Below, piece by piece: positions 8,776 through 17,377 of a stretch of DNA of 64,000 nucleotides. Numbering within the stretch: the first letter of the stretch is position 1; the number at the start of each line of letters is the position of its first letter. The position numbers were made by a program, and so were the translations under genes. The stretch comes from Phycisphaerales bacterium (lineage in GTDB: Bacteria; Planctomycetota; Phycisphaerae; Phycisphaerales; UBA1924), in the NCBI GenBank assembly GCA_016699835.1, contig CP064987.1, positions 2,790,001-2,854,000 on the forward strand. The letters are read 5' to 3'. The notes below the pieces were generated by a model that had not been told where the DNA came from, ran no database searches, and saw nothing but the letters and a program-made list of their open reading frames with translations.

Positions 8776-9258
8776 TTACTTCTCGCTCTCTTCGGGTGTG
8801 GATCGGCGTTGCCCCAACGTGATGGAGAGATACTCGCGCAGGATCGTCGCGGCGGCGATCCCGTCGCGGCGCATCTTCTTCTGCTTGTGCGAGAGCCCCG
8901 AGCCTGCCATCTGCCAATCCGCGTCGGCGGTGGTGAGGCGCTCGTCCTGGAAGACGGGTTTGGTGGCGAGCCTGGCGCCGATGCGATCGGCCAAGGCGCG
9001 GACCTTCTTCGCCTGCGGTCCCTCGCTTCCGTCCATGTTCAGTGGCAGGCCGAAGACGAGCGTCGGCGCGGGGCGTGTGCCGACGGATCGCTCGATCTCG
9101 CGGGCGATGGCCTCGATGAGCGCGTCGCCGCCGCGGAGGGCGAAGGGGACATCGACCACGGGGAGTGGCGAGACGAGGCGGGTCTCGGGGTCGCCGATGG
9201 CCAGCCCGGTGCGCGAGTCGCCGATATCGATGCCGACGTATCTCACGTGGGAGATCAT
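8776..9258 (-). CDS. ruvX: Putative pre-16S rRNA nuclease / Holliday junction resolvase, YqgF/RuvX family
   Basis: About 160 residues, the normal size for YqgF. It has an RNase H-like fold with catalytic aspartate in YVGIDIGDSRTGLAIGD (Asp11), a second motif LVFGLPLNMDGSEG, and a C-terminal DERLTTADA/AATILREYL segment. The family is implicated in trimming the 5' end of 16S rRNA and has been proposed as a resolvase. The ATG at 9258 gives MISHVRYVGID, the canonical short N-terminus; 17 more in-frame residues upstream do not match the family. It converges with the S1-like gene and follows manC on the same strand. Confidence 0.9.
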   Translation of the reverse strand: MISHVRYVGIDIGDSRTGLAIGDPETRLVSPLPVVDVPFALRGGDALIEAIAREIERSVGTRPAPTLVFGLPLNMDGSEGPQAKKVRALADRIGARLATKPVFQDERLTTADADWQMAGSGLSHKQKKMRRDGIAAATILREYLSITLGQRRSTPEESEK

Positions 9259-9331
9259 TAGGGGGCATCGGGACGTAACGTTGCCTGGGCGTTTGGAATC
9301 AGCGGGCACGGATTTCGCCGGCGATGAATGC

Positions 9332-10483
9332 CTAGCGGATGCGCTCGTCGAGTTTCTCGTGGAGTTTCTTGAGATCCTCGGCCTTGGACCTGGGCATGAT
9401 GAGCGTCGCGTCCTGGGTGTGGATGACGATGAGGTCGTCGACGCCCAGCAGCGCGATCGTGTGCCCCTTCACGTCGTTCACGATGAGGTTGTTCTTCGCG
9501 GCGTGCGACGCGAGTCGGCCCACGCCCGTGTGGCGATTGGCGTCGGCATCGGGCTCGATCGTCTCGGCGTAACTGGGCCAACTCCCGACATCGAGCCAGG
9601 TGAGGTCCATGAGCACGGTGCAGACGCTGAACTTGGGCGTGCTCTTGGCGCTCGCGGACGACTTGGCCGCGGGCTCGAGGACGGCATAGTCCACGCTGAT
9701 CTTGGGGAGCGTGGGGTAGACGCGTTCGAGCGTGGACTTGGCCCCTCGCTTGCCCCACGCCGCCTGGATCTCCATGAGCCCCGCGTGGCTCTCGGGCTTG
9801 AACTTCTCGAGGGCCTCGAGGAAGGTCGAGGCGCGCCAGACGAACATGCCCGAGTTCCACGCGAACTCGCCGCTGCGCACGTACGCCTCGGCCCGTGGGA
9901 GGTCGGGCTTCTCGACGAATCGCGCGACGTGGAAGGCCTTCTTCTCGGCTCCGGGGACGCCGCGGATCGGCGTGCCTCGCTCGACATAGCCGAAGCCCGT
10001 GGCGGGATACGTCGGCTTGATGGAGAAGGTCACGAGTCGACGCGGGTCGTCCTCGACGAGTTTGAACCCGATGTCGAGACGCTCGCGGAAGGCGTCGATC
10101 GGCTCGATGATGTGGTCGGCGGTGAGGACGGCGAAGATCGCCTCGGGGTCGTTCTTGGCGAGGATTGCGGCGGTGAGACCGATCGCGTTGACCGTGTCGC
10201 GGGCCACGGGCTCACCGATGACCTGCGAGTCCTTGTACCCGGGGAGTTCGTCGAGGACGGCCTCGCGATACTGCTCGGCGGTGCAGATGTAGCGGTTGCC
10301 CAGCGGGATGATGCCCTCGATGCGTCGGGCGGCGATCGCGAGGAGCGACGTGGGGTCCTTCGAGTCGCCGCGCTTGCCGCCGGGGCGCGGGATGAAGCGC
10401 AGCAACTGCTTCGGGAGCCCTTTTCGGCTCAGGGGCCAGAGTCTCGTGCCGGCGCCGCCGGCCATGATCATCGCGTGACGCAT
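9332..10483 (-). CDS. manC: Mannose-1-phosphate guanylyltransferase
   Basis: A 383-residue nucleotidyltransferase. The N-terminal GGAGTRLWPLSRKGLPKQ (residues 9-26) is the GTP-binding signature of mannose-1-phosphate guanylyltransferases. The FVEKPDLPRAE and NSGMFVWRA segments are also conserved. It makes GDP-mannose from GTP and mannose-1-phosphate for polysaccharide or glycoprotein synthesis. Its length fits the single-domain type without the phosphomannose isomerase fusion. It lies on the minus strand between ruvA and ruvX. It may serve with the CapD-like enzyme about 1 kb away, but that gene is on the opposite strand. Confidence 0.9.
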   Translation of the reverse strand: MRHAMIMAGGAGTRLWPLSRKGLPKQLLRFIPRPGGKRGDSKDPTSLLAIAARRIEGIIPLGNRYICTAEQYREAVLDELPGYKDSQVIGEPVARDTVNAIGLTAAILAKNDPEAIFAVLTADHIIEPIDAFRERLDIGFKLVEDDPRRLVTFSIKPTYPATGFGYVERGTPIRGVPGAEKKAFHVARFVEKPDLPRAEAYVRSGEFAWNSGMFVWRASTFLEALEKFKPESHAGLMEIQAAWGKRGAKSTLERVYPTLPKISVDYAVLEPAAKSSASAKSTPKFSVCTVLMDLTWLDVGSWPSYAETIEPDADANRHTGVGRLASHAAKNNLIVNDVKGHTIALLGVDDLIVIHTQDATLIMPRSKAEDLKKLHEKLDERIR

Positions 10484-10555
10484 GGAGGCAGAGGATATCG
10501 GCTCTTGCGGGCGTGGCCTTGGGCGAGGGCAAGTTTTTCGGGATAGTCGTGGGCG

Positions 10556-11200
10556 TCAGCGCGAGGCAAAGACGAGTTCGAGGAGGCGATCGACATTGGT
10601 CGTGTCGCCCGCGCGCTCGATCGCGCGAAGGACGGCACGCTGGGCATCGCCCCGCACCTCGCCAAGCGCGATAAGCGCCTCGACCGCCTGCTCGGCCTCG
10701 GGCGGGAGTTTGGGCTCGATCGTGCCGGTTGGTCTTGCCGAGGATCGGAGGCCCGGCTCGCTGCCGAGCACGAATCGTCCCACCTTGCCGCCGAGTTCTG
10801 CGATGATGGTCTCGGCGAGGCGCTTGCCGACTTCGGGAAGTTCCTGGAGTGCTCGGGCGTCCTTGGACTCAATGGCGGACGCGATCTCGGCGGGCGGCAT
10901 CGCGAGAATCCGCAAGGCCTTGCGATTCCCGATGCCCTTGACGGTGTTGAGCGCCTCGAAGAACTCGCGGTCGGAGGCGGATGAAAATCCGAGCAGCCTT
11001 GGGACGAAGGACGTGCCCTGGCCCTGGCCTTCAAGGTACAGATGTGTGAAGAGCGTGAGGGATTGCCCGGGAGAGATGGCGGCGGCGAGATACGCCGGGA
11101 GCAAGACCTCGACCAACATCCCGGGCATCCCGCCCGTGGGTTGGAGTTCGATCGCGCCCTCATCGACCGAGGCCACCGTGCCGGTCATCCGTGAGATCAT
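10556..11200 (-). CDS. ruvA: Holliday junction branch migration protein RuvA
   Basis: A 214-residue RuvA with its three domains. The N-terminal OB-fold domain begins MISRMTGTVAS. Next come tandem helix-hairpin-helix motifs (KGIGNRKALRIL and LPEVGKRLAETIIAEL at about residues 75-125). A C-terminal domain III begins near EAEQAVEALIALG and contacts RuvB. RuvA binds four-way junctions and recruits the RuvB helicase. The ATG at 11200 was chosen because the reading frame continues upstream without family similarity. It diverges from the CapD-like gene. ruvB and ruvC are not in the window. Confidence 0.93.
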   Translation of the reverse strand: MISRMTGTVASVDEGAIELQPTGGMPGMLVEVLLPAYLAAAISPGQSLTLFTHLYLEGQGQGTSFVPRLLGFSSASDREFFEALNTVKGIGNRKALRILAMPPAEIASAIESKDARALQELPEVGKRLAETIIAELGGKVGRFVLGSEPGLRSSARPTGTIEPKLPPEAEQAVEALIALGEVRGDAQRAVLRAIERAGDTTNVDRLLELVFASR

Positions 11201-11314
11201 GCTCCCAAAGGTAGGCGTGTGCCCCTGACAAGTCCCGACTCTGCGGTTCTCGGATCCTGCTGTCGTCGCCCCCGGCGAGTGCCGATAAAGAAGTTTGGAG
11301 GCACCAGAGCCAGC

Positions 11315-12907
11315 ATGCAGACCGAACCGAAGCCAACGAGTCCTTCGCACGCCGCGCCCGACGATCGGCCCATGTGGGCACGCACACTCCTGATCGGGAC
11401 GCGGCAAACCCTGCCGAGCCTGGCCGCCCAACTTAGGGCGTCGAGCAAGGGCATCGGATTCGCCGGGTGTCTCGTCGTGAATGAGAGCGAGAGGGATTCT
11501 CGTCGCACGATCGAGTGGCCTGCGGGAGTCTCGCTTGCCGTGCTTGGTGATCTCACGAATCTGTCCGACGCTCACCGGGTGCTCGGCGTCACATCGGCAG
11601 TGGTCTCGCTTCCCGAATCGATGGGTGCGCAGCGATTGAAGGTCTCGGCGCGGCTCAGCGAACTCGGCGTCCGTACTCGGTTTGTCCCGCCGATCGATGA
11701 TGTGCTCGATGAGTCGCGGGCGCCAGTCATACGCCGGTCCGCATCGGATGTCAGCATTGTGGAACTCATTGGTCGTGTGCCCTTCGGCATCGATCGGAGG
11801 TCCGTGGCGCAGGCGATCGCGGGCAAGCGTGTGCTGATCACCGGGGCGGGCGGGTCGATCGGGTCGGAACTCGCGCGGATCTGCGCGACGTTCTCGCCGT
11901 CGTCACTCATCCTGATGGAGCGGGCCGAGAACGCGCTCTTCGAGATCGATCGGCAGATCGGGACTCGTTTTCCGGGGCTTTCACGCCGGGCGGTGCTGCA
12001 CGACATCACCGACGCCGATCGCACGCGCCGGCTCTTCGAGGACTTGAAGCCGCAGGTCGTCTTCCACGCGGCGGCACACAAGCACGTGCCGCTGATGGAG
12101 GACCACCCCGCGCACGCTGTCACGAACAACGTCTTCGGGACGAGGTCGGTCGCCGACGCATCGATCGCGGTGAAGGCCGAGCGGTATGTTCTCGTCTCGA
12201 CAGACAAGGCCGTGAACCCGACGAGCGTGATGGGCGCAACCAAGCGGATCGCGGAGATGTACGTGCAGTCGCTCGGGCGCGCCGGGCGCGAATGCCCGAC
12301 GCGGTGCGCGATCGTGCGGTTCGGCAACGTGCTCGGCTCGGCGTGCAGCGTCGTGCCGATCTGGGCCTCGCAACTCGCCGAGGGCGGCCCGATCACCGTG
12401 ACCGATCCGCGCATGACGCGGTATTTCATGACCATCCACGAGGCCGCCACGCTCGTCGTGCAGTCGGCGGCGGCGACGAAGAGCACGGGCGAGGCGCCGG
12501 TGTATGTCCTCGACATGGGCGAGCCGGTGAAGATCCTGGACCTGGCGACGCGCTTCGTGCGTGCGCACGGATTTGCTCCCACGCTCCCCGGCGAGACACC
12601 GATGGTGGGCGATCAGGCGCCGATCGAGATCGCCTTCTCCGGGGCGCGCCCGGGCGAGAAACTGCATGAGGAGTTGGCCTACGCCGACGAGCAGTTGCAG
12701 TGCACGCCCAATCCGGGGATTCGTGCGTGGCGTGGGAGCCTCGACCCGAACCTCGACATCCAATCCATGATCGCCGAACTCGACCGAGTTCGCAACGATT
12801 CCTCGGGTGCCGAGGTGATCGAGTCGATCGCGGCCCATGTCCCAGAACTCGCCGAACGCCGAACACAGTCCTATCAACTCAAGAAGGATTTTGAAGCCGC
12901 GGCTTGA
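11315..12907 (+). CDS. CapD/FlaA1-type nucleoside-diphosphate-sugar epimerase/dehydratase
   Basis: About 530 residues in two parts. The N-terminal 170 residues include a weak, degenerate nucleotide-binding-like region. The catalytic extended short-chain dehydrogenase domain starts at GKRVLITGAGGSIGSE (about residue 171). The VSTDKAVNPTSVMGATKR segment holds the Lys of the active site, with Met replacing Tyr, as is usual in WbpM/CapD. Unlike full-length WbpM/FlaA1, no clear transmembrane helices are seen at the N-terminus, so this is a soluble form. Family members catalyse 4,6-dehydration or epimerisation of UDP-GlcNAc for capsule or O-antigen. The substrate is not predictable here. Confidence 0.82.
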   Translation: MQTEPKPTSPSHAAPDDRPMWARTLLIGTRQTLPSLAAQLRASSKGIGFAGCLVVNESERDSRRTIEWPAGVSLAVLGDLTNLSDAHRVLGVTSAVVSLPESMGAQRLKVSARLSELGVRTRFVPPIDDVLDESRAPVIRRSASDVSIVELIGRVPFGIDRRSVAQAIAGKRVLITGAGGSIGSELARICATFSPSSLILMERAENALFEIDRQIGTRFPGLSRRAVLHDITDADRTRRLFEDLKPQVVFHAAAHKHVPLMEDHPAHAVTNNVFGTRSVADASIAVKAERYVLVSTDKAVNPTSVMGATKRIAEMYVQSLGRAGRECPTRCAIVRFGNVLGSACSVVPIWASQLAEGGPITVTDPRMTRYFMTIHEAATLVVQSAAATKSTGEAPVYVLDMGEPVKILDLATRFVRAHGFAPTLPGETPMVGDQAPIEIAFSGARPGEKLHEELAYADEQLQCTPNPGIRAWRGSLDPNLDIQSMIAELDRVRNDSSGAEVIESIAAHVPELAERRTQSYQLKKDFEAAA

Positions 12908-13069
12908 GTCTCGCGGCGGAGGTGGCTGTAATTGACATCCCGGTTCTTCGGGTCGGCTTTCGGGTCACGGACGAGCGCTCAACGGTGAGCCCCCCAAGCG
13001 ACACATGCCGAATGCTTCACGTTCGGCCCGCCTCGCGGAGTGAGGTCCACCCTTCCGGAAACACCATCT

Positions 13070-13375
13070 ATGAACGAACGCGCGCGCATCATCGAAGAGA
13101 CATCCAAAGCCCGCGACCGCGCCTCGGCGCTCCTCAAGGGACTCCTGGACGCCAAAGCCTCTTCGGAGCGGCACTTGTCGGAGACGGGCCAGCGGGACGT
13201 GTACAAGACGGTGACGGGCAAGTCGAGCCTGGACAACGCGATCCAATCCGCCCAGCGTGTCGTCGAGACGCTGACGAAGGCGCTGGCGGAGTATCGGCGG
13301 AATCTTCAGGATGGAGACCTCGCGCTAATTCGTGGCGACTCGATCGCGGATGTGACAACCGTGCGCGCGCAGTGA
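13070..13375 (+). CDS. Small helical hypothetical protein
   Basis: A 101-residue protein not recognised as any family. It is rich in Ala, Glu, Arg and Lys and looks almost wholly alpha-helical, with coiled-coil-like stretches around residues 5-45 and 55-85. There is no signal peptide or membrane helix. The ATG at 13070 is preferred; 10 further codons upstream are in frame. It ends about 30 bp before dut on the same strand, so the two may be co-transcribed. Codon use resembles that of neighbouring genes, which supports it as real coding sequence. Confidence 0.6.
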   Translation: MNERARIIEETSKARDRASALLKGLLDAKASSERHLSETGQRDVYKTVTGKSSLDNAIQSAQRVVETLTKALAEYRRNLQDGDLALIRGDSIADVTTVRAQ

Positions 13376-13406
13376 TGCTCGCGGCGAATGCGGTCTACGC
13401 TGGTGC

Positions 13407-13862
13407 GTGAACGAGACACTCACTTCGGCGGCGCTTCGGATCCGGAAACTGAATGAGCTCGCGCGCGTGCCGGCGTATCAAACGCCCGGGGCGGCGGGGC
13501 TGGACCTTGCGGCGTGTCTGCCCGAGGGAGACATCGAGTTGAAGGTTGGCGAGATCGCGCGCGTGCCCACGGGGCTGGCGATGGCGATCCCCAGCGGGTT
13601 CGAGGGTCAGGTCCGGCCACGATCGGGGCTCTCGAGCAAGGGCATCACGGTCGTGAACGCGCCGGGGACGATCGACGCGGATTATCGTGGCGAGTTGCAG
13701 GTGCTGCTGATCAATCTGTCGCGTGAGCCGGTGCAGATCACGCATGGCATGCGCATCGCGCAGATCGTGATCGCGCCGGTGGTGCAGGCGGCGATCGAGG
13801 TTGTTGAATCACTCGATGAGACGGTGCGCGGGGTGGGGGGGTTCGGATCGACGGGGCACTGA
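13407..13862 (+). CDS. dut: dUTP diphosphatase
   Basis: A 151-residue trimeric-type dUTPase with all five conserved motifs: PGAAGLDLAA (motif 1), RPRSGLSSKG (2), GTIDADYRGELQV (3), MRIAQIVIAPV (4) and GGFGSTG (5). It hydrolyses dUTP to dUMP and pyrophosphate, keeping uracil out of DNA and feeding thymidylate synthesis. It starts with GTG. Another nucleotide-pool gene, dcd, is in the window, and the two pathways meet at dUTP. It follows the small helical protein gene closely. Confidence 0.95.
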   Translation: MNETLTSAALRIRKLNELARVPAYQTPGAAGLDLAACLPEGDIELKVGEIARVPTGLAMAIPSGFEGQVRPRSGLSSKGITVVNAPGTIDADYRGELQVLLINLSREPVQITHGMRIAQIVIAPVVQAAIEVVESLDETVRGVGGFGSTGH

Positions 13863-13894
13863 GTCTGCATCGTGTCGAAGAGATGTAGAAGCAT

Positions 13895-13925
13895 GGAGAT
13901 ACAGGCGGGACGCCTGTGCCACGAG
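13895..13925. repeat. Dispersed palindrome, family B, copy 1
   Basis: Perfect 7-bp arms ACAGGCG and CGCCTGT surround GGA (13901-13917), followed by GCCACGAG. It lies between the convergent ends of dut and aat. Other copies are at 21089-21123 (inside a gene), 39147-39175 and 54779-54811. Confidence 0.65.
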
Positions 13926-13951
13926 GATGGGTAGTTCCGACTGAAGTCGAA

Positions 13952-14665
13952 CTACGGGCATGGTGCCACGAGTTCATCGTGCGTACGGCCTGGCTCGAAG
14001 GGAAGCCAATCGACGTGGTCGGTGGCGAGTTCGCGGGTCTGCGCGAGGTAGTCGCGGGCGTCCATCTCGAACATACCGAACTGGGCGAGGTGGTCGTTGT
14101 GGAGTTGGGCGTCTAAGAGTTGGAAGCCACGGCGGCGGAGATGGTGGACGAGGTGGACGAGGCAGACCTTGGAGGCGTCGGTGCCGCCGAGTGTGGGCCT
14201 TGAGAACATGGACTCGCCGCAGAAGACCTTGCCGAGGGCGAGGCCGTAGAGACCACCAACGAGCCGCTCGCCGGTGTCGTCGATGATCCAGGCCTCGACG
14301 CTGTGGGCGTGGCCGGCACGGTGGAGATTCGTGAACAGATCGATGATGTCGGTGGCGAGCCAGGTGTCTTCGCGCCCGGAGGCGGGCGCGGCGCACTCGC
14401 GGATGACCCGATCGAACGCGGTGTCGGTGCGAAGGGTGAACGTGTTGGCACGGATGCGGGCGCGGAGGGATCTTGAGACTTTGAACAGGTCCGGGTCGAG
14501 GGGGATGACGGCCCGGGCGCGTGGCTGGACCCAGCGCGTGGTCTTCGATTCGTCGTCGTGCATCGGGAACCAGCCGCGGCGGTAGAACTCGAGGACGGTG
14601 CGGACGACGCGCGGGTCGATGGGGCGGTTGATCGGTTCGGGTGGCAATTCGCGCGGCGGGCACAT
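13952..14665 (-). CDS. aat: Leucyl/phenylalanyl-tRNA--protein transferase
   Basis: A 237-residue protein of the L/F-transferase family. The N-terminal YRRGWFPMHDDESKTTRWVQPRARAVIPLD corresponds to the family signature (YxxGxFPW...W.P..RAVIPL). ESMFSRPTLGGTDASKVCLVHL and FQLLDAQLHNDHLAQFG match the conserved acetyltransferase-like core. It adds Leu or Phe to proteins with N-terminal Arg or Lys, marking them for ClpS-ClpAP degradation (N-end rule). The start gives MCPPRELPP; only about 20 bp separates it from the divergent unknown gene, so promoters must overlap. Confidence 0.9.
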   Translation of the reverse strand: MCPPRELPPEPINRPIDPRVVRTVLEFYRRGWFPMHDDESKTTRWVQPRARAVIPLDPDLFKVSRSLRARIRANTFTLRTDTAFDRVIRECAAPASGREDTWLATDIIDLFTNLHRAGHAHSVEAWIIDDTGERLVGGLYGLALGKVFCGESMFSRPTLGGTDASKVCLVHLVHHLRRRGFQLLDAQLHNDHLAQFGMFEMDARDYLAQTRELATDHVDWLPFEPGRTHDELVAPCP

Positions 14666-14684
14666 TGGTGTACTCTACAGCGGC

Positions 14685-15692
14685 ATGATGGGGCATCACG
14701 GCACGATTCTCATGAACCCGAGCGACTCGGGTGGAGGCGGTGGGGGACGGATGATTCCCGCTCGCCCGCGCGATCGATTGTCGTATCTGTCGGTGGTGCA
14801 GTGGCCCGACACGTTCACAGAACAAGACCGGATCGACGCTTTGGTGGAGGCGACCGAGGCCGGGCATCGCGTCAACAGCGCATCCTTGGCGATCGACGAC
14901 GCTCAGGCGCGGCTGATCCTTCGGCGTGGGGTCCCCGCGATCGTGCGATGGATGCATCGAGACGCCGCGAAGGCCGCGGAGGAATCGCTCTCGACTCTGG
15001 GCGTCGCGGCGTACGCCATCGACGTTCTGGCGATGGGCGAGTTGCCCGAGGTGCATCGCTTGCGAGCGATCTTTCTCGCCGAGGGTGGCGCCGGCTCGCC
15101 GGGGACCGTGTACGCGATCGACACGTGGAAGGAAGTCCTGGCCAGGATGCGTCTCGATTCGATCTCTCTCATCGTGCGCGGATGGGTGACGCAATCCACG
15201 ACGACCGTCACGCCCGGGGACGGGGGCGTGATGGACGCGGACTGGGGCGGACGCGGCGTGCACGGGTCGACGTGGATGGCGACGATGGGCCCCGACGCCG
15301 CGGTGCTCGGCGCGATGTTCGATGACACCGGCGGATCGGGTGGGGTGATGCGCGAGTCGTCGTCGCGCCGGTTCGCGATGCTCGATCTGTGGGACGTGAA
15401 TGGACAGTGCTACCGCGTCGAGAGCAAGAAGTTCGACTTCTCGATCCTCGGGAAGGACAAGACGGTGACGAACATCGAGAACATCGATCGCATGGCGGTG
15501 CGGTTTGCGATGGAGGCGCCCCGCGCGGTGGTGGACACGAACTTCGCGTCGTTCCGCTGCCCGCCCGACATCGTGAAGAACCACGCGCGCTCGATCGGAC
15601 GGGGCGTGCGCACGACGCGCGACGACGTGCCGGGGTTCGACCTCTACTCGTCGTGGCTGTACCTGGTCACGAGGCGGATGATGGGGGGGTGA
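14685..15692 (+). CDS. Conserved-looking hypothetical protein
   Basis: A 335-residue protein of unrecognised family. It has a glycine-rich segment near residues 15-20, then a mixed alpha/beta region with a DxNGQCYRVESKKFDFSI segment near residue 245 and a final FDLYSSWLYLVTRRMMGG. No signal peptide, membrane helix or catalytic signature is evident. The doublet ATGATG at 14685/14688 is the likely start; the frame stays open upstream into the aat promoter region. It is transcribed divergently from aat. Codon bias is strong and consistent with neighbours. Confidence 0.6.
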   Translation: MMGHHGTILMNPSDSGGGGGGRMIPARPRDRLSYLSVVQWPDTFTEQDRIDALVEATEAGHRVNSASLAIDDAQARLILRRGVPAIVRWMHRDAAKAAEESLSTLGVAAYAIDVLAMGELPEVHRLRAIFLAEGGAGSPGTVYAIDTWKEVLARMRLDSISLIVRGWVTQSTTTVTPGDGGVMDADWGGRGVHGSTWMATMGPDAAVLGAMFDDTGGSGGVMRESSSRRFAMLDLWDVNGQCYRVESKKFDFSILGKDKTVTNIENIDRMAVRFAMEAPRAVVDTNFASFRCPPDIVKNHARSIGRGVRTTRDDVPGFDLYSSWLYLVTRRMMGG

Positions 15693-15703
15693 GGGTGGGG
15701 GAA

Positions 15704-15742
15704 GAGACGGAGTTCCGTAAGGACGAAGAGACGAAGTGGCAG
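15704..15742. repeat. Dispersed repeat, family D, copy 1
   Basis: This copy contains GAGACGGAGTTCCG followed by GACGAAGAGACGAAG. Related copies occur at 16932-16965 (reverse orientation) and 39116-39140. All three are intergenic. Confidence 0.55.
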
Positions 15743-15941
15743 GGTGTCGAGCCGTGCGGTGTGTGTGGTGTGGCGTTGGATATGGAAATCGGCCTGATTT
15801 CGACCGATTCGGGCGGGGTTCGTTCGTATTCGACGCCTGTGTGAAATCGTCGTGGGTGCTTGCCCAACAATGGTGGGTGGAATTCGGGCGCATGGAGGCG
15901 TTCGCGTGGTTCGCCGGCCGCCGTGATGAGGAGATCTGGCG

Positions 15942-16331
15942 ATGGAGACTCAACCCGTGTCGGCCGCCCTTTGGCGCACGACCTTGACCGGAGGCCGCTC
16001 ACCCTTGGGGCGCGTGATTCTGGCTCCGGCCGGGATGGCGGCGGGCGTGCTGGGCGTGCTCGCGTGCTCGTCGGTGGCGCTCGCGACCGAATCGGCGCCG
16101 GGCGAGGGGCGGGCGACGATTCCCGAGGCCCTCTTGAACGACGGCGTGCTCGTGCCCTCGATCGTGGGGGCGGTGATCGTGGGGATCGTGCTCATCCGCT
16201 CGGTGAGCGGCGTCATGAAGACGTCGGCGCGGGAGCGGACGCGTCGCGAGATCGCCGCGTACATCGCCGAGGGGAGCATGACTCCCGAGCAGGGGGAGCG
16301 GCTGATGAAGGCGGGGAAGAACGAGGCGTGA
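15942..16331 (+). CDS. Small membrane protein, paralogue 1
   Basis: A 129-residue protein with two hydrophobic stretches, at about residues 25-47 (which could also be a signal peptide, ending SVALA) and 65-85. A cytoplasmic tail follows, with RRE(I)AAYIAEGSMTPEQGERLMKAG. The same tail occurs in the next gene, so the two are diverged duplicates. The tail resembles short SHOCT-like motifs, but no firm family is recognised. GAGGAG lies 8 bp before the ATG. Function unknown, probably at the membrane. Confidence 0.7.
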   Translation: METQPVSAALWRTTLTGGRSPLGRVILAPAGMAAGVLGVLACSSVALATESAPGEGRATIPEALLNDGVLVPSIVGAVIVGIVLIRSVSGVMKTSARERTRREIAAYIAEGSMTPEQGERLMKAGKNEA

Positions 16332-16442
16332 GTGACGCCCGAGCTGGGGCTGGTGACCGGCCAGAGTCGAGCGATCCATGGCTGGCGCGGCGAAGGAACG
16401 AACGAGTGCCGGTGAGTCTCGAATGGAAGAAGGAGAATCGCG

Positions 16443-16871
16443 ATGTGTCCCCCTATGATGGAGTCCGCCACGAACTTTGCCTCGACCGCCGGTGACGCTG
16501 TGGGCCACGCCGGCGACGCCGTCACCCAGGCCGGGAGCGGGCTCTCCGAAGCGCTGGGCGCGATCTCGATCCATCTGCCCGCGCTCACGGGCTCGACGCT
16601 CGCGCTCCAGCCCGCGGGCGTGGCGGGCACGAATATGAGCAGCGACGACGTGACGAAGATCGTGCTGATCGCGCTGGGCGTCTCGCTCATGGTGATCCTC
16701 GTCGTGGTGAAGGCGGTCCAGCGTGTCTCGATCGCGCGGGCACGCGAGCAGAGCCGCCGCGAGATCGCGGCGTACGTGGCCGAGGGAAGCATCACCCCCG
16801 ACGACGCCGTGAAGATGATGAACGCGGGTGGGAGCGCGTGGGAGAAGTTCAAGGGCGGGTGCGGGGTGTGA
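16443..16871 (+). CDS. Small membrane protein, paralogue 2
   Basis: A 142-residue protein with an N-terminal soluble region rich in Ala, Gly, Ser and Thr (residues 1-65). A single transmembrane helix KIVLIALGVSLMVILVVVKAV follows (about 70-90), then a charged tail SRREIAAYVAEGSITPDDAVKMMNAG. The tail is near-identical in plan to that of the preceding gene, 111 bp upstream. AAGGAG with a 7-bp spacer precedes the ATG. Probably co-transcribed with its paralogue. Function unknown. Confidence 0.7.
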   Translation: MCPPMMESATNFASTAGDAVGHAGDAVTQAGSGLSEALGAISIHLPALTGSTLALQPAGVAGTNMSSDDVTKIVLIALGVSLMVILVVVKAVQRVSIARAREQSRREIAAYVAEGSITPDDAVKMMNAGGSAWEKFKGGCGV

Positions 16872-17039
16872 AGAAGGGAATTGGGAATAGGCAATGGCAC
16901 ACGAATACCGGTGCGGTGCCCGCGAACACGGCTTCGTCTCTGCGTCACTTCGGAACTTCGTCTCTCCTCCCTGCCTTCCCCTCCACGACGTCTGTTCTTA
17001 CCTCCGCGTCCTTTGCGTTCGTCTTCGTCTGTGAACCGA

Positions 17040-17072
17040 ATCGGCATTCGTGATTCGTGATTGGGCATTCGT
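17040..17072 (+). repeat. Family E repeat, copy 1
   Basis: A 33-bp unit built on TTCGTGATTCGTGATT, differing by one base from the perfect copies at 42799-42831 and 43220-43252. It faces the inverted copy at 17610-17642 across about 540 bp. Confidence 0.65.
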
Positions 17073-17148
17073 GGGGAAGGGAATGGGGAATAGGCCATGG
17101 GCAATGGCACACGAGTTCCGGCGTCGCGCCCGCGATCCCTTCCATATC

Positions 17149-17177
17149 TCGTGGGGCAGGCGGCCCGCCTGCCCCTA
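17149..17177. repeat. Dispersed palindrome, family A, copy 1
   Basis: Perfect 10-bp arms GGGGCAGGCG and CGCCTGCCCC surround GCC (17153-17175), preceded by CTCGT. Other copies are at 17738-17765, 54737-54764 and 61051-61078. Confidence 0.65.
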
Positions 17178-17377
17178 CCCAATCTTCATCGCGCCCTGCT
17201 CACCCAATCCTTTCTCATCCCCCTCTTCTCCCCTCCGCGTCCTTTGCGTTCGCCTTCACGGCTGTCCCGTTCTCGGACGCCGCCGCGATGCTCGCGTTCG
17301 CCCCCCCCCCCCGCGTCGCGCTCGCCCCACCCGCATTCTTGCGCGAATAAGGCCCGCGGACGCTCCACACAACTCTG

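Noticed and set aside
12932..12937. A perfect TTGACA -35 box upstream of the small helical protein gene
   Set aside because: No acceptable -10 hexamer lies 16-18 bp downstream, so it is not called as a promoter.
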